A stretch of 64,000 bases of DNA, taken from contig JADGMX010000010.1 in the NCBI GenBank assembly GCA_015234525.1, positions 62,001 through 126,000 of the forward strand, read 5' to 3'. Shown piece by piece: positions 26,928 through 34,271 of the stretch. Source of the DNA: Flavobacterium sp. (GTDB lineage Bacteria > Bacteroidota > Bacteroidia > Flavobacteriales > Flavobacteriaceae). Below the pieces are notes generated by a model, which saw nothing but the letters and a program-made list of their open reading frames with translations, had not been told where the DNA came from and ran no database searches. A program made the position numbers and the translations under genes. Every line of letters begins with the position of its first letter. Position 1 is the first letter of the stretch.

Positions 26928-29033
26928 ATGAGCAACGAAAACATCAATGTCGCACTGATCGGCAACCCAAATACCGGAAAGACATCTGTATTCAACCAAC
27001 TGACCGGCTTGAGCCAGCAAGTGGGAAACTATCCCGGCATTACAGTCGAAAAAAAGGTCGGGTTCTGCAAATTGCCCAATAACGTTAAGGCAAACATCAT
27101 TGACCTTCCCGGAACATATAGTTTGAATGCAAGTTCGATCGACGAAAACGTGGTAATCGAACTTCTGCTGAACAAAAACGACAAACTTTATCCTGATGTA
27201 GCCATTGTTGTTTCAGATGTTGAGAATTTGAAACGAAATTTATTGCTTTTCACACAAATCAAAGATCTTGAAATTCCGACGATACTTGTCATTAATATGG
27301 CTGATCGAATGGATGCCAAAGGAATTACATTAGACATTCCGTATCTTGAGGAACACCTGAAAACTAAAATCGCACTTGTCAGCACACGGCGAAAATTTGG
27401 CATTGACGAACTCAAAAAACTTATCGTCAGCTATAAAACCCTGTCAACCGAACCCTGTTTGCACGCTTCGTCGATCGATCCGGATTATTTTGAAAGTCTC
27501 CGCAGAGCGTTCCCGAATCAATTGCTATATAAACTTTGGCTGGTGATTACGCAAGATGTGAATTTTTTGAATTTGGAACGAAATGAAATCCGAAGTTCTT
27601 TCACAAAATCGCATTCTGATCTCAAGCGACTCCAGCAACGTGAAACAATCAAAAGATATCAGTTTATCAATGACGTTTTGAAGGTCGGTCAAAACATCGA
27701 CTTATCGGTTGCCAAAGATTTCAACAGCAAACTCGACCGCATTTTAACCCATAAAATTTGGGGTTATGCAATCTTCTTTCTGATTCTGTTCGTGATTTTT
27801 CAGGCGATATTTGAATGGTCGTCAGTACCGATGGACTTTATCGATGGGACATTTGCGACGATGAGTTCGCTTGTCGCAGAGAATTTACCGCCGGGTATGT
27901 TGACGAGCTTGATTGCCGAAGGAATTATTCCGGGGATTGGTGGAATCTTAATTTTCATTCCGCAGATTGCATTTCTTTTCCTATTCATATCGGTACTTGA
28001 AGAAAGCGGATACATGAGTCGCGTGGTGTTTTTGATGGATAAAATCATGCGCCGATTCGGTCTTTCCGGAAAAAGCGTCGTGCCATTAATTTCGGGAACC
28101 GCTTGTGCCATTCCGGCGATCATGGCCACCCGCAACATTGAAAATTGGAAAGAACGGCTGATTACAATTTTGGTGACACCGTTTACGACATGCTCAGCGC
28201 GACTCCCGGTTTATGCCATTTTGATCGCACTCATTATTCCAGATACCAGGTATTTCGGGTTTCTGAACCTTCAGGGATTGACCTTAATGTTGCTTTACCT
28301 ACTCGGATTCGGTACAGCCATATTTTCGGCATTTATCCTGAACAAAATATTAAAGGTGAAAGGCAAATCGTTTTTCGTTGTCGAAATGCCGAGCTACAAG
28401 TTGCCCTTATTTAGAAACGTCGGAATCAACGTATTTGAACGTACTAAGTCGTTTGTTTATGGTGCGGGAAAAATCATTCTGGCAATTTCGATTATACTTT
28501 GGTTTTTGGCATCATTTGGACCGGGCGAAAACTTTAGAAATGCTGAAGAAATCATCACCCAAGAAGCACAACAATTTCCTGAACGCTATGCTCATGAGAC
28601 CATCGAAAGTCATGTAGCGTCGTTCAAATTGGAGAATTCGTACATCGGAATCATGGGTAAGGCAATTGAACCGGCAATCGCACCGTTAGGATATGATTGG
28701 AAGATCGGAATTGCGATTATCACCTCATTTGCAGCTCGCGAAGTTTTTGTCGGAACTCTGGCAACAATTTACAGCGTTGGCGATGCCGATAACGACGAGA
28801 CTATAAAACAGAAGATGCGCGCTGAAGTTAATCCGCAAACAGGTGAGAAGATTTTCAACTTCGCTTCCGGTATGTCGCTGTTATTGTTTTACGCTTTTGC
28901 GATGCAATGTGCAGGAACCCTTGCAATTACCCGAAAGGAAACCAATAGTTGGAAGTGGCCGATGTCGCAACTTATTTTTATGGGAGCGCTTGCCTACTTC
29001 GCATCACTTTTAGCATACCAACTTTTAAAATAA
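26928..29033 (+). CDS. feoB: ferrous iron transport protein B
   Basis: GTP-dependent Fe(II) importer of the inner membrane. The 701-residue protein starts with a G domain: G1 GNPNTGKTS at residues 11-19, G3 DLPGTYS, G4 NMAD. A helical GDI region follows, and then two Gate domains with about eight membrane spans. The Cys-containing pore motif GTACAIPAIMATR is in the first Gate and AREVFVGTLATIY in the second. I start at the ATG at 26928 (MSNENINVALIG); an open frame from 26853 overlaps feoA and adds nothing conserved. It is followed after four bases by a Cys-rich mini-gene. Confidence 0.97.
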   Translation: MSNENINVALIGNPNTGKTSVFNQLTGLSQQVGNYPGITVEKKVGFCKLPNNVKANIIDLPGTYSLNASSIDENVVIELLLNKNDKLYPDVAIVVSDVENLKRNLLLFTQIKDLEIPTILVINMADRMDAKGITLDIPYLEEHLKTKIALVSTRRKFGIDELKKLIVSYKTLSTEPCLHASSIDPDYFESLRRAFPNQLLYKLWLVITQDVNFLNLERNEIRSSFTKSHSDLKRLQQRETIKRYQFINDVLKVGQNIDLSVAKDFNSKLDRILTHKIWGYAIFFLILFVIFQAIFEWSSVPMDFIDGTFATMSSLVAENLPPGMLTSLIAEGIIPGIGGILIFIPQIAFLFLFISVLEESGYMSRVVFLMDKIMRRFGLSGKSVVPLISGTACAIPAIMATRNIENWKERLITILVTPFTTCSARLPVYAILIALIIPDTRYFGFLNLQGLTLMLLYLLGFGTAIFSAFILNKILKVKGKSFFVVEMPSYKLPLFRNVGINVFERTKSFVYGAGKIILAISIILWFLASFGPGENFRNAEEIITQEAQQFPERYAHETIESHVASFKLENSYIGIMGKAIEPAIAPLGYDWKIGIAIITSFAAREVFVGTLATIYSVGDADNDETIKQKMRAEVNPQTGEKIFNFASGMSLLLFYAFAMQCAGTLAITRKETNSWKWPMSQLIFMGALAYFASLLAYQLLK

Positions 29034-29037
29034 AACT

Positions 29038-29160
29038 ATGGTCCAACAAATTATAGCTCTCGCGATACTTGCTTTGACACTGGCGTTTTTAGTTCGGAAA
29101 TTCATTTTGCCAAAAAAGAAAAAAGGCAGTGATTGTGGCAGCAACTGCGGTTGTTCCTAA
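29038..29160 (+). CDS. FeoB-associated Cys-rich membrane mini-protein
   Basis: A 40-residue protein too short for most gene finders: one membrane span (IIALAILALTLAFLVRKFIL), a lysine-rich stretch, then a Cys tail (DCGSNCGCS). This matches the FeoB-associated Cys-rich membrane protein family, found directly after feoB in many bacteria and proposed to take the place of FeoC or to hold iron at the cytoplasmic face. The gene starts four bases after the feoB stop. Its last four bases overlap the end of the convergent ZIP transporter gene. Confidence 0.88.
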   Translation: MVQQIIALAILALTLAFLVRKFILPKKKKGSDCGSNCGCS

Positions 29161-29975
29161 CCTAAAGCAACATCTAAGGTCATCATCACAATAAAGCCGC
29201 CGATAAACCCCAACGTGGCGATATCGGTGTTGTTTTCTTGTTGGGTTTCGGGAATAACTTCTTCAACAACGACAAAAATCATTGCGCCCGCAGCAAAAGC
29301 GAGTGCATAAGGCAAAATTGGCGTAAAAAATGTAACCGCCAGCGCCCCGACAACAGCTGCAACGGGCTCGACCAATGCTGAAGATTGTCCGTATAAAAAA
29401 CTTTTGGTCCTGCTCATTCCCATCCGGCGTAGCGGCATTGAAACCGCAATTCCTTCCGGAAAATTCTGAATCCCGATGCCGATTGCTAATGTAACCGCGC
29501 CGGCAATCGAGGCCTCAGGTATTCCGGCAGCCACACCGCCAAACAAAACACCAACCGCCAATCCTTCCGGGATATTGTGAAGCGTGATCGCCAACACCAA
29601 TAAGGTGGTTCGTTGCCATGGCGATTTTTTTCCTTCAGCGGTTTGAAAGTTAATATGCATATGCGGCAACAATTTGTCCATCCCGAATAAGAAAAATGCC
29701 CCTAAAGCAAAGCCGACCGCGGCTGGCATTACCTTTAAAAATCCGTCGCCCTCACTCATTTCGATCGCAGGCGCCAATAAACTCCAATAACTCGCCGCCA
29801 CCATAACTCCGCCGGTAAAACCCAGCATTCCGTCGAGAAGCGTCCGGTTCATGTTTTTAAACAAAAAAACAACCGACGCGCCCAAAGCCGTTAGCCCCCA
29901 AGTAAAGACGGTGGCTAAAAACGCGGCTAAAATCGGGTCAATGCTTTCAAAATACGATAGGATACTGTCAAACAT
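29157..29975 (-). CDS. ZIP family divalent metal transporter
   Basis: A 272-residue inner-membrane importer for divalent metals such as Zn(II), Fe(II) or Mn(II). It has about eight membrane spans. The metal-binding signatures of spans IV and V are visible as HNIPEGLAVGVLFGG and IQNFPEGIAVSMPL, close to the ZupT/GufA group. The gene follows the DtxR-family repressor gene by one base, so repressor and transporter are one operon. This supports control by metal availability. The metal specificity cannot be read from the sequence. Confidence 0.92.
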   Translation of the reverse strand: MFDSILSYFESIDPILAAFLATVFTWGLTALGASVVFLFKNMNRTLLDGMLGFTGGVMVAASYWSLLAPAIEMSEGDGFLKVMPAAVGFALGAFFLFGMDKLLPHMHINFQTAEGKKSPWQRTTLLVLAITLHNIPEGLAVGVLFGGVAAGIPEASIAGAVTLAIGIGIQNFPEGIAVSMPLRRMGMSRTKSFLYGQSSALVEPVAAVVGALAVTFFTPILPYALAFAAGAMIFVVVEEVIPETQQENNTDIATLGFIGGFIVMMTLDVALG

Positions 29976-29976
29976 A

Positions 29977-30630
29977 TTATAATAGTTTTACGTATAGATT
30001 TCCTGCTGTTTTACTTGACAATGTCTTTTCGGAATCGCCGACACGAACAACAATCGACGCGTCGAAATCTTCTTTTTCAATAATCTCAAATGTTGTCCCA
30101 AGCGCAATCTGCTGTTTGTCGAGGTATTTTAAAAATTCGGACGACGTATCGCGAACGCCAACACAAACCGACTTTTTTCGTAACGGAAGTTCAGATAACA
30201 AGTGTTTTTCGGTTTTGATGATCTCGCCCTGAGCATTCGGAATCGGATCGCCGTGTGGATCTTCAGTCGGATGACCCAGAAAAGCATCGAGTTTGCTGAT
30301 GAGTTGATCGGATTTTATGTGTTCGAGTTGTTCGGCAATGTCGTGGACTTCATCCCACGAGAAATCCAGTTTGTCAACTAAAAAAACTTCCCAAAGCCGA
30401 TGCTTGCGCACAATCATCTTTGCCGTGTAACGTCCGGTCTCTGTCAGCGATACGCCCTGATACTTTTTATAAAAAACCAAATCTTTGTCAGCTAACTTCT
30501 TAAGCATGTCGGTTACGGACGATGCTTTTGTCTCCATTCGTTCGGCAATGGCGTTAGTCGAGATTTCGCCCTCAAGCCGATGCGTCAGGTGATAAATGGT
30601 TTTTAAGTAGTTCTCTTCCGAAAGCGTCAT
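29977..30630 (-). CDS. DtxR/MntR family metal-dependent transcriptional repressor
   Basis: A 217-residue regulator with an N-terminal winged helix (MTLSEENYLKTIYHLTH, then AIAERMETKASSVTDMLKKLADKDLVFY), a dimerisation and metal-binding domain (RKHRLWEVFLVDKL, DEVHDIAEQLEHI) and a C-terminal SH3-like FeoA domain (about 150-217). Fe(II)- or Mn(II)-loaded dimers bind palindromes and block transcription. It heads an operon with the ZIP transporter and is divergent from a TonB-receptor gene whose promoter contains a TTTAGA/TCTAAA palindrome (30810-30825), the likely operator. Fe versus Mn preference is open. Confidence 0.93.
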   Translation of the reverse strand: MTLSEENYLKTIYHLTHRLEGEISTNAIAERMETKASSVTDMLKKLADKDLVFYKKYQGVSLTETGRYTAKMIVRKHRLWEVFLVDKLDFSWDEVHDIAEQLEHIKSDQLISKLDAFLGHPTEDPHGDPIPNAQGEIIKTEKHLLSELPLRKKSVCVGVRDTSSEFLKYLDKQQIALGTTFEIIEKEDFDASIVVRVGDSEKTLSSKTAGNLYVKLL

Positions 30631-30681
30631 AGCAATTTATAGTTGAAAATAATTAAAAGTCTAAATTTAAGATCAAAGCCC

Positions 30682-30766
30682 TAGCCCCGATTGAGGCTTC
30701 CCCGAAGCTCTTTTGCCCTTGGAAGCTCGGCAAAAAGCGACTGCCGAAAGCGGGAAACAGCTCCTG
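30682..30766 (-). repeat. dispersed structured repeat, family A, copy 2
   Basis: On the plus strand it begins TAGCCCCGATTGAGGC and ends GGGAAACAGCTCCTGA. CTTTTGCC pairs with GGCAAAAAG at the centre. It lies in the divergent gap between the DtxR repressor and the TonB receptor. The 5' half is more diverged than in other copies. Confidence 0.7.
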
Positions 30767-30786
30767 AATCAAATGTACAAAATATT

Positions 30787-30825
30787 TTTGCAATCGTTAT
30801 AAATATATTTTTAGATTTGTCTAAA
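30787..30825 (+). promoter_or_regulatory. TonB-receptor promoter overlapped by a TTTAGA-N4-TCTAAA operator
   Basis: A -33 TTTG (30787-30790) and a -7 TAGATTTG (30812-30819) are spaced by 21 bases. The perfect inverted repeat TTTAGA TTTG TCTAAA (30810-30825) covers the -7 element, so a bound repressor would block RNA polymerase. A looser palindrome, TCTAAAT...ATTTAAGA, overlaps its right arm and runs to the start codon. A related TCTAAATTTAAGA lies at 30660-30672, upstream of the repressor's own gene. Confidence 0.6.
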
Positions 30826-30838
30826 TCTTATTTAAGAC

Positions 30839-33088
30839 ATGCAAAAGTTTAGTATAATCTGTTTTGTTTTAATTTCGTTTGGCATTTTTGCTCAAGAAAC
30901 GACTTCCATCAAGGGGCGCGTAATGCACAGAAATCAAGGGGTTTCCGGCGCACGTATTGAGATTTTTCAAATTGATCCTGTAACCGCAGATAGTTTGGGA
31001 TTTTTTTCGTTGAGGGTTTCAAAAACTTCGCATCAGCTAACGATAACCGCATCGGGGTACAAACCAATGGTGCATCATCTTGGCGAAAATCTATTGGAAA
31101 AGCCGATTTTAATTGAGCTCGACGCCGAACCAAATTCGCTCGACGAAGTGGTTATATCAGGTACGATGCGCGCCGTTCGGCGGGGTGAAAGCGCGGTCCC
31201 GGTAGAAGTGTACTCGCCTGCTTATTTTAAGAAAAATCCGACTTCCAATGTTTTTGAAGCGCTTCAAAACCTAAACGGCGTACGGCCGCAACTCAACTGC
31301 AATGTTTGCAACACCGGCGACATCCATATTAATGGACTTGAAGGCCCGTATACGTTGGTGATGATCGACGGTATGCCCATTGTAAGCGGACTATCTACTG
31401 TTTACGGACTTTCGGGAATTCCGAACTCGCTAATCGAACGTATTGAAATTGTAAAAGGTCCGGCCTCGTCGCTGTACGGTAGTGAGGCTGTTGGCGGATT
31501 GATCAATATCATTACCCGAAAACCGGGTCAAGCGCCCCGATTTGCCATAAACGGATTTAGCACTGATTGGGGTGAAGCATCTGTCGATATTGGCCTCAAA
31601 ACTAACATTGGCAAGCAGGTTTCGCTACTTTCAGGTTTGGATTACTTTAATTTCAGCAATCCGATTGATACCAACAACGACAATTTTACTGATGTCACGC
31701 TCCAACATCGGATATTCGTTTTTCAAAAACTCAATTTCGATCGGGCAAGCGGAAAATTGTTCACCATTGCCGGGCGATTTTTTTACGAAGATCGATGGGG
31801 CGGCGAAATGCAATGGAACAAATCTGATCGTGGCGGCGATACCATTTATGGCGAAAGCATTTATACCAACCGCTGGGAAATACTGACAGCTTACGATTTG
31901 CCGACCAGGGAAAACATGTCGGTTTCGCTTTCATTTACCGATCACGATCAAAATTCGGTTTATGGAAACACCAGGTTTTTGGCGCGTCAACGAATTGGAT
32001 TTGCGCAACTTGTCTGGGACAAACCCATTTCGAAACACAATCTCCTATTTGGAGCGGCGGTGCGTTTCCAGTCCTATAACGACAATACTCCGGCTACCGC
32101 AAACACCGATGAAACTTGGATACCCGGAATTTTTGTACAAAACGAAATAAAATTTGACGACAAACACAACATGCTACTCGGTGCGCGGCTCGACCACAAC
32201 AATCATCACGGTCCAATAGTTACTCCGCGGTTTGCTTACAAATTCAATTTGACGCCAAATGATATCTTCAGGTTTAATGTCGGAACCGGATTTCGGGTCG
32301 TCAATTTATTTACTGAAGAGCACGCCGCGCTGACGGGTTCACGCGAGGTTGTCATTCAGGAAACACTTAAACCCGAAAAATCATACAATGCAAACCTGAA
32401 TTACCTGAAGAAAATTTTCGGCGAAAGCGGAAATTTCGTCAACATTGAAGCTTCGGCCTGGTATACATACTTTACAAACTCAATTATTCCGGATTACGAC
32501 AGCAACCCAAATCAAATTATTTATAAAAACCTCGATGGATTCTCAGTCAGCCGCGGAATAAGTGCGAACCTCGACGCTTCCTACAATCGATTAAAGATAA
32601 ATTTAGGCGCTACATTTATGGATGTCGCAAAAAAGGAAAGCGGCAATTGGACACGGCAAATGCTGACCGAAAAATTCTCAGCCACCTGGGCTATCAGCTA
32701 TGGTTTGCCGAAATTGCATTTTAATATCGACTACACTGGAAATTTGTACGGACCAATGCGCTTGCCATTGCTCGGCCCGCTTGATCCGCGTTCGCCGTAC
32801 TCACCGACCTGGAGCATCCAGAACATTCAGTTTACCTTCACAAAAATCAAAGATATCGAAATTTACTTCGGAGTAAAGAACTTGCTGAATTGGACACCAA
32901 ACAAAAATAATCCGTTTATAATCGCCAGAGCTCACGATCCGTTCGACCAAAATGTTGAAACTGACGCGAGCGGAAACGTGATTGCAACGCCCGACAACCC
33001 ATATGCGCTAACGTTTGACCCTTCCTATGTTTACGGGCCAAACCAGGGAATTCGCACTTTTGGCGGTCTGAGATACCATTTGAACTAA
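30839..33088 (+). CDS. TonB-dependent outer-membrane receptor, likely metal/iron uptake
   Basis: A 749-residue outer-membrane receptor with a signal peptide (1-19), a carboxypeptidase-regulatory-like N-terminal domain (about 22-97), a TonB-box-like LDEVVISGT, a plug domain (about 115-230) and a 22-strand barrel. The plug contains an unusual Cys pair, CNVC (Cys154, Cys157), next to TGDIHINGLEGPY. This signature is shared by a Bacteroidota receptor subgroup. The promoter is covered by a putative DtxR-type operator and the next gene is a periplasmic thioredoxin, so import of iron or another metal under metal control is likely. The ligand is unknown. Confidence 0.9.
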   Translation: MQKFSIICFVLISFGIFAQETTSIKGRVMHRNQGVSGARIEIFQIDPVTADSLGFFSLRVSKTSHQLTITASGYKPMVHHLGENLLEKPILIELDAEPNSLDEVVISGTMRAVRRGESAVPVEVYSPAYFKKNPTSNVFEALQNLNGVRPQLNCNVCNTGDIHINGLEGPYTLVMIDGMPIVSGLSTVYGLSGIPNSLIERIEIVKGPASSLYGSEAVGGLINIITRKPGQAPRFAINGFSTDWGEASVDIGLKTNIGKQVSLLSGLDYFNFSNPIDTNNDNFTDVTLQHRIFVFQKLNFDRASGKLFTIAGRFFYEDRWGGEMQWNKSDRGGDTIYGESIYTNRWEILTAYDLPTRENMSVSLSFTDHDQNSVYGNTRFLARQRIGFAQLVWDKPISKHNLLFGAAVRFQSYNDNTPATANTDETWIPGIFVQNEIKFDDKHNMLLGARLDHNNHHGPIVTPRFAYKFNLTPNDIFRFNVGTGFRVVNLFTEEHAALTGSREVVIQETLKPEKSYNANLNYLKKIFGESGNFVNIEASAWYTYFTNSIIPDYDSNPNQIIYKNLDGFSVSRGISANLDASYNRLKINLGATFMDVAKKESGNWTRQMLTEKFSATWAISYGLPKLHFNIDYTGNLYGPMRLPLLGPLDPRSPYSPTWSIQNIQFTFTKIKDIEIYFGVKNLLNWTPNKNNPFIIARAHDPFDQNVETDASGNVIATPDNPYALTFDPSYVYGPNQGIRTFGGLRYHLN

Positions 33089-33537
33089 TGATCAGGTTAC
33101 TCTTATTTGCGTTTCTACTTTCAGGCGCAGTTTCATTCGGACAGCTCAACCGCTATTCGTTTCAGCAAACCGATTCGCTGCAAGTCAACATCGCCAAACC
33201 ATTGTTCATCTTTCTGCATACCGATTGGTGCACCTATTGCCGGCTGATGGAAACCTCAACCTTTGCGGATCAAATCCTCGTTTCATATCTCAACCAACAT
33301 TTTTACGTTATAAGCTTCAACGCCGAATCCAAAGCCGCTGTTCAGTTTCGAGGCAAGAATTATAAATTCCGACCAACCGGAAGAAACACCGGTTACCACG
33401 AATTGCCCAACGCGCTCACCAACTCTGAAACCGTCTACCCGACTATTCTTATTTTGGACGGTAACAAGGTTCTAAAACTCGCCGGATTCTACGCCGCCAA
33501 CGATCTGTTAAAAGCCCTAAAATCCGCCGGATACTAA
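33088..33537 (+). CDS. periplasmic thioredoxin-fold protein
   Basis: A 149-residue exported thioredoxin-like protein with a signal peptide (MIRLLLFAFLLSGAVSFGQ) and the active-site pair Cys48-x-x-Cys51 in HTDWCTYCRLME. The cis-Pro region is VYPTILIL. Its ATG overlaps the stop of the TonB-receptor gene by one base, so the two are translationally coupled. As the receptor plug carries a CxxC pair, the thioredoxin may keep it reduced or oxidised; this is a hypothesis. DUF255-like or DsbD-partner roles are alternatives. Confidence 0.87.
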   Translation: MIRLLLFAFLLSGAVSFGQLNRYSFQQTDSLQVNIAKPLFIFLHTDWCTYCRLMETSTFADQILVSYLNQHFYVISFNAESKAAVQFRGKNYKFRPTGRNTGYHELPNALTNSETVYPTILILDGNKVLKLAGFYAANDLLKALKSAGY

Positions 33538-33594
33538 GCTTACTGCCGCCAATTCGGGTTAAATGTAAAATTCGTTTTTAGACCTGATTCTTCG

Positions 33595-33602
33595 TAACTT
33601 TG
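33595..33602 (+). promoter_or_regulatory. -7 promoter element of the bacilliredoxin gene
   Basis: TAACTTTG matches TAnnTTTG and lies 21 bases before the ATG at 33624. A longer in-frame start near 33600 would overlap it and is rejected. Confidence 0.55.
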
Positions 33603-33623
33603 CCAAAATTAAAATCAAATATT

Positions 33624-34034
33624 ATGTATCCAGAAGAAATGGTAAAACCAATGCGCGCCGAGCTTTCAGACGCAGGTTTTCAAGAATTATATAGCGCAGG
33701 CGACGTTGATGGCGCACTTGCCAAAGACGGAACTACGCTAGTTGTTGTAAACTCGGTTTGTGGATGTGCCGCCAGAAATGCACGTCCCGGAGTTAAAATG
33801 AGCCTTTCAGGTGATAAGAAGCCAAACAATTTGGTAACGGTTTTCGCCGGTGTTGATAAAGACGCCGTTGATGCCGCACGCAAGCACATGTTTCCGTTCC
33901 CTCCGTCATCGCCAAGTGTCGCGTTGTTCAAAAACGGCGAGTTGGTTCATATGCTTGAACGTCACCACATCGAAGGTCGCCCGGCTGAACTAATCGCCGA
34001 GAACCTTAGAGATGCCTACGCCGAATTCTGCTAA
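33624..34034 (+). CDS. BrxA/BrxB family bacilliredoxin
   Basis: A 136-residue thioredoxin-fold protein of the YphP/YqiW family. The family active site CGC is present in VNSVCGCAARNARPG, with the conserved start MYPEEMVKPMRAEL. In Firmicutes these proteins remove bacillithiol from oxidised protein thiols; many Bacteroidota carry homologues and bacillithiol genes. The start at 33624 was chosen because it matches the family N-terminus and lies after the -7 element. The gene stands alone and ends at a terminator. Confidence 0.93.
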   Translation: MYPEEMVKPMRAELSDAGFQELYSAGDVDGALAKDGTTLVVVNSVCGCAARNARPGVKMSLSGDKKPNNLVTVFAGVDKDAVDAARKHMFPFPPSSPSVALFKNGELVHMLERHHIEGRPAELIAENLRDAYAEFC

Positions 34035-34055
34035 AATCAGACTTTAGTCAATGCT

Positions 34056-34096
34056 AACAGCTGCAGATCCTATGGGTTTGCAGCTGTTTTATTTTT
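34056..34096 (+). terminator. rho-independent terminator after the bacilliredoxin gene
   Basis: A 10-bp stem (AACAGCTGCA at 34056-34065, TGCAGCTGTT at 34079-34088) is followed by TTATTTTT. Confidence 0.85.
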
Positions 34097-34111
34097 CGTC
34101 AAACCGATTAT

Positions 34112-34192
34112 CAGGAGCCAATTCCCGCTCTCGCCTTTATCTTTTTTTGCTCGTTCCTCCCAAAAAAAGGATATCGGCCACGATCGGGGCTA
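34112..34192 (+). repeat. dispersed structured repeat, family A, copy 3
   Basis: It reads AGGAGCCAATTCCCGCT at the start and CGATCGGGGCTA at the end. The centre pairs ATCTTTTTTTG with CAAAAAAAGGAT. It lies after the bacilliredoxin terminator and before trhO, in the orientation I take as sense to both genes. Confidence 0.75.
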
Positions 34193-34214
34193 GGGCCGGC
34201 GAACTACAACCGAA

Positions 34215-34246
34215 TTTGCAACTTAACTTTTATGTCTGTACTTTTG
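34215..34246 (+). promoter_or_regulatory. trhO promoter
   Basis: A -33 TTTG (34215-34218) and a -7 TACTTTTG (34239-34246) are separated by 20 bases, close to the Bacteroidota consensus. The ATG follows 25 bases later. Confidence 0.6.
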
Positions 34247-34271
34247 CACCCCAACTTAAACGGTTTATAGC

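Noticed and set aside
26853..26928. Upstream start for feoB overlapping feoA
   Set aside because: The extra 25 residues are not FeoB-like. The ATG at 26928 begins right before the conserved G1 region.
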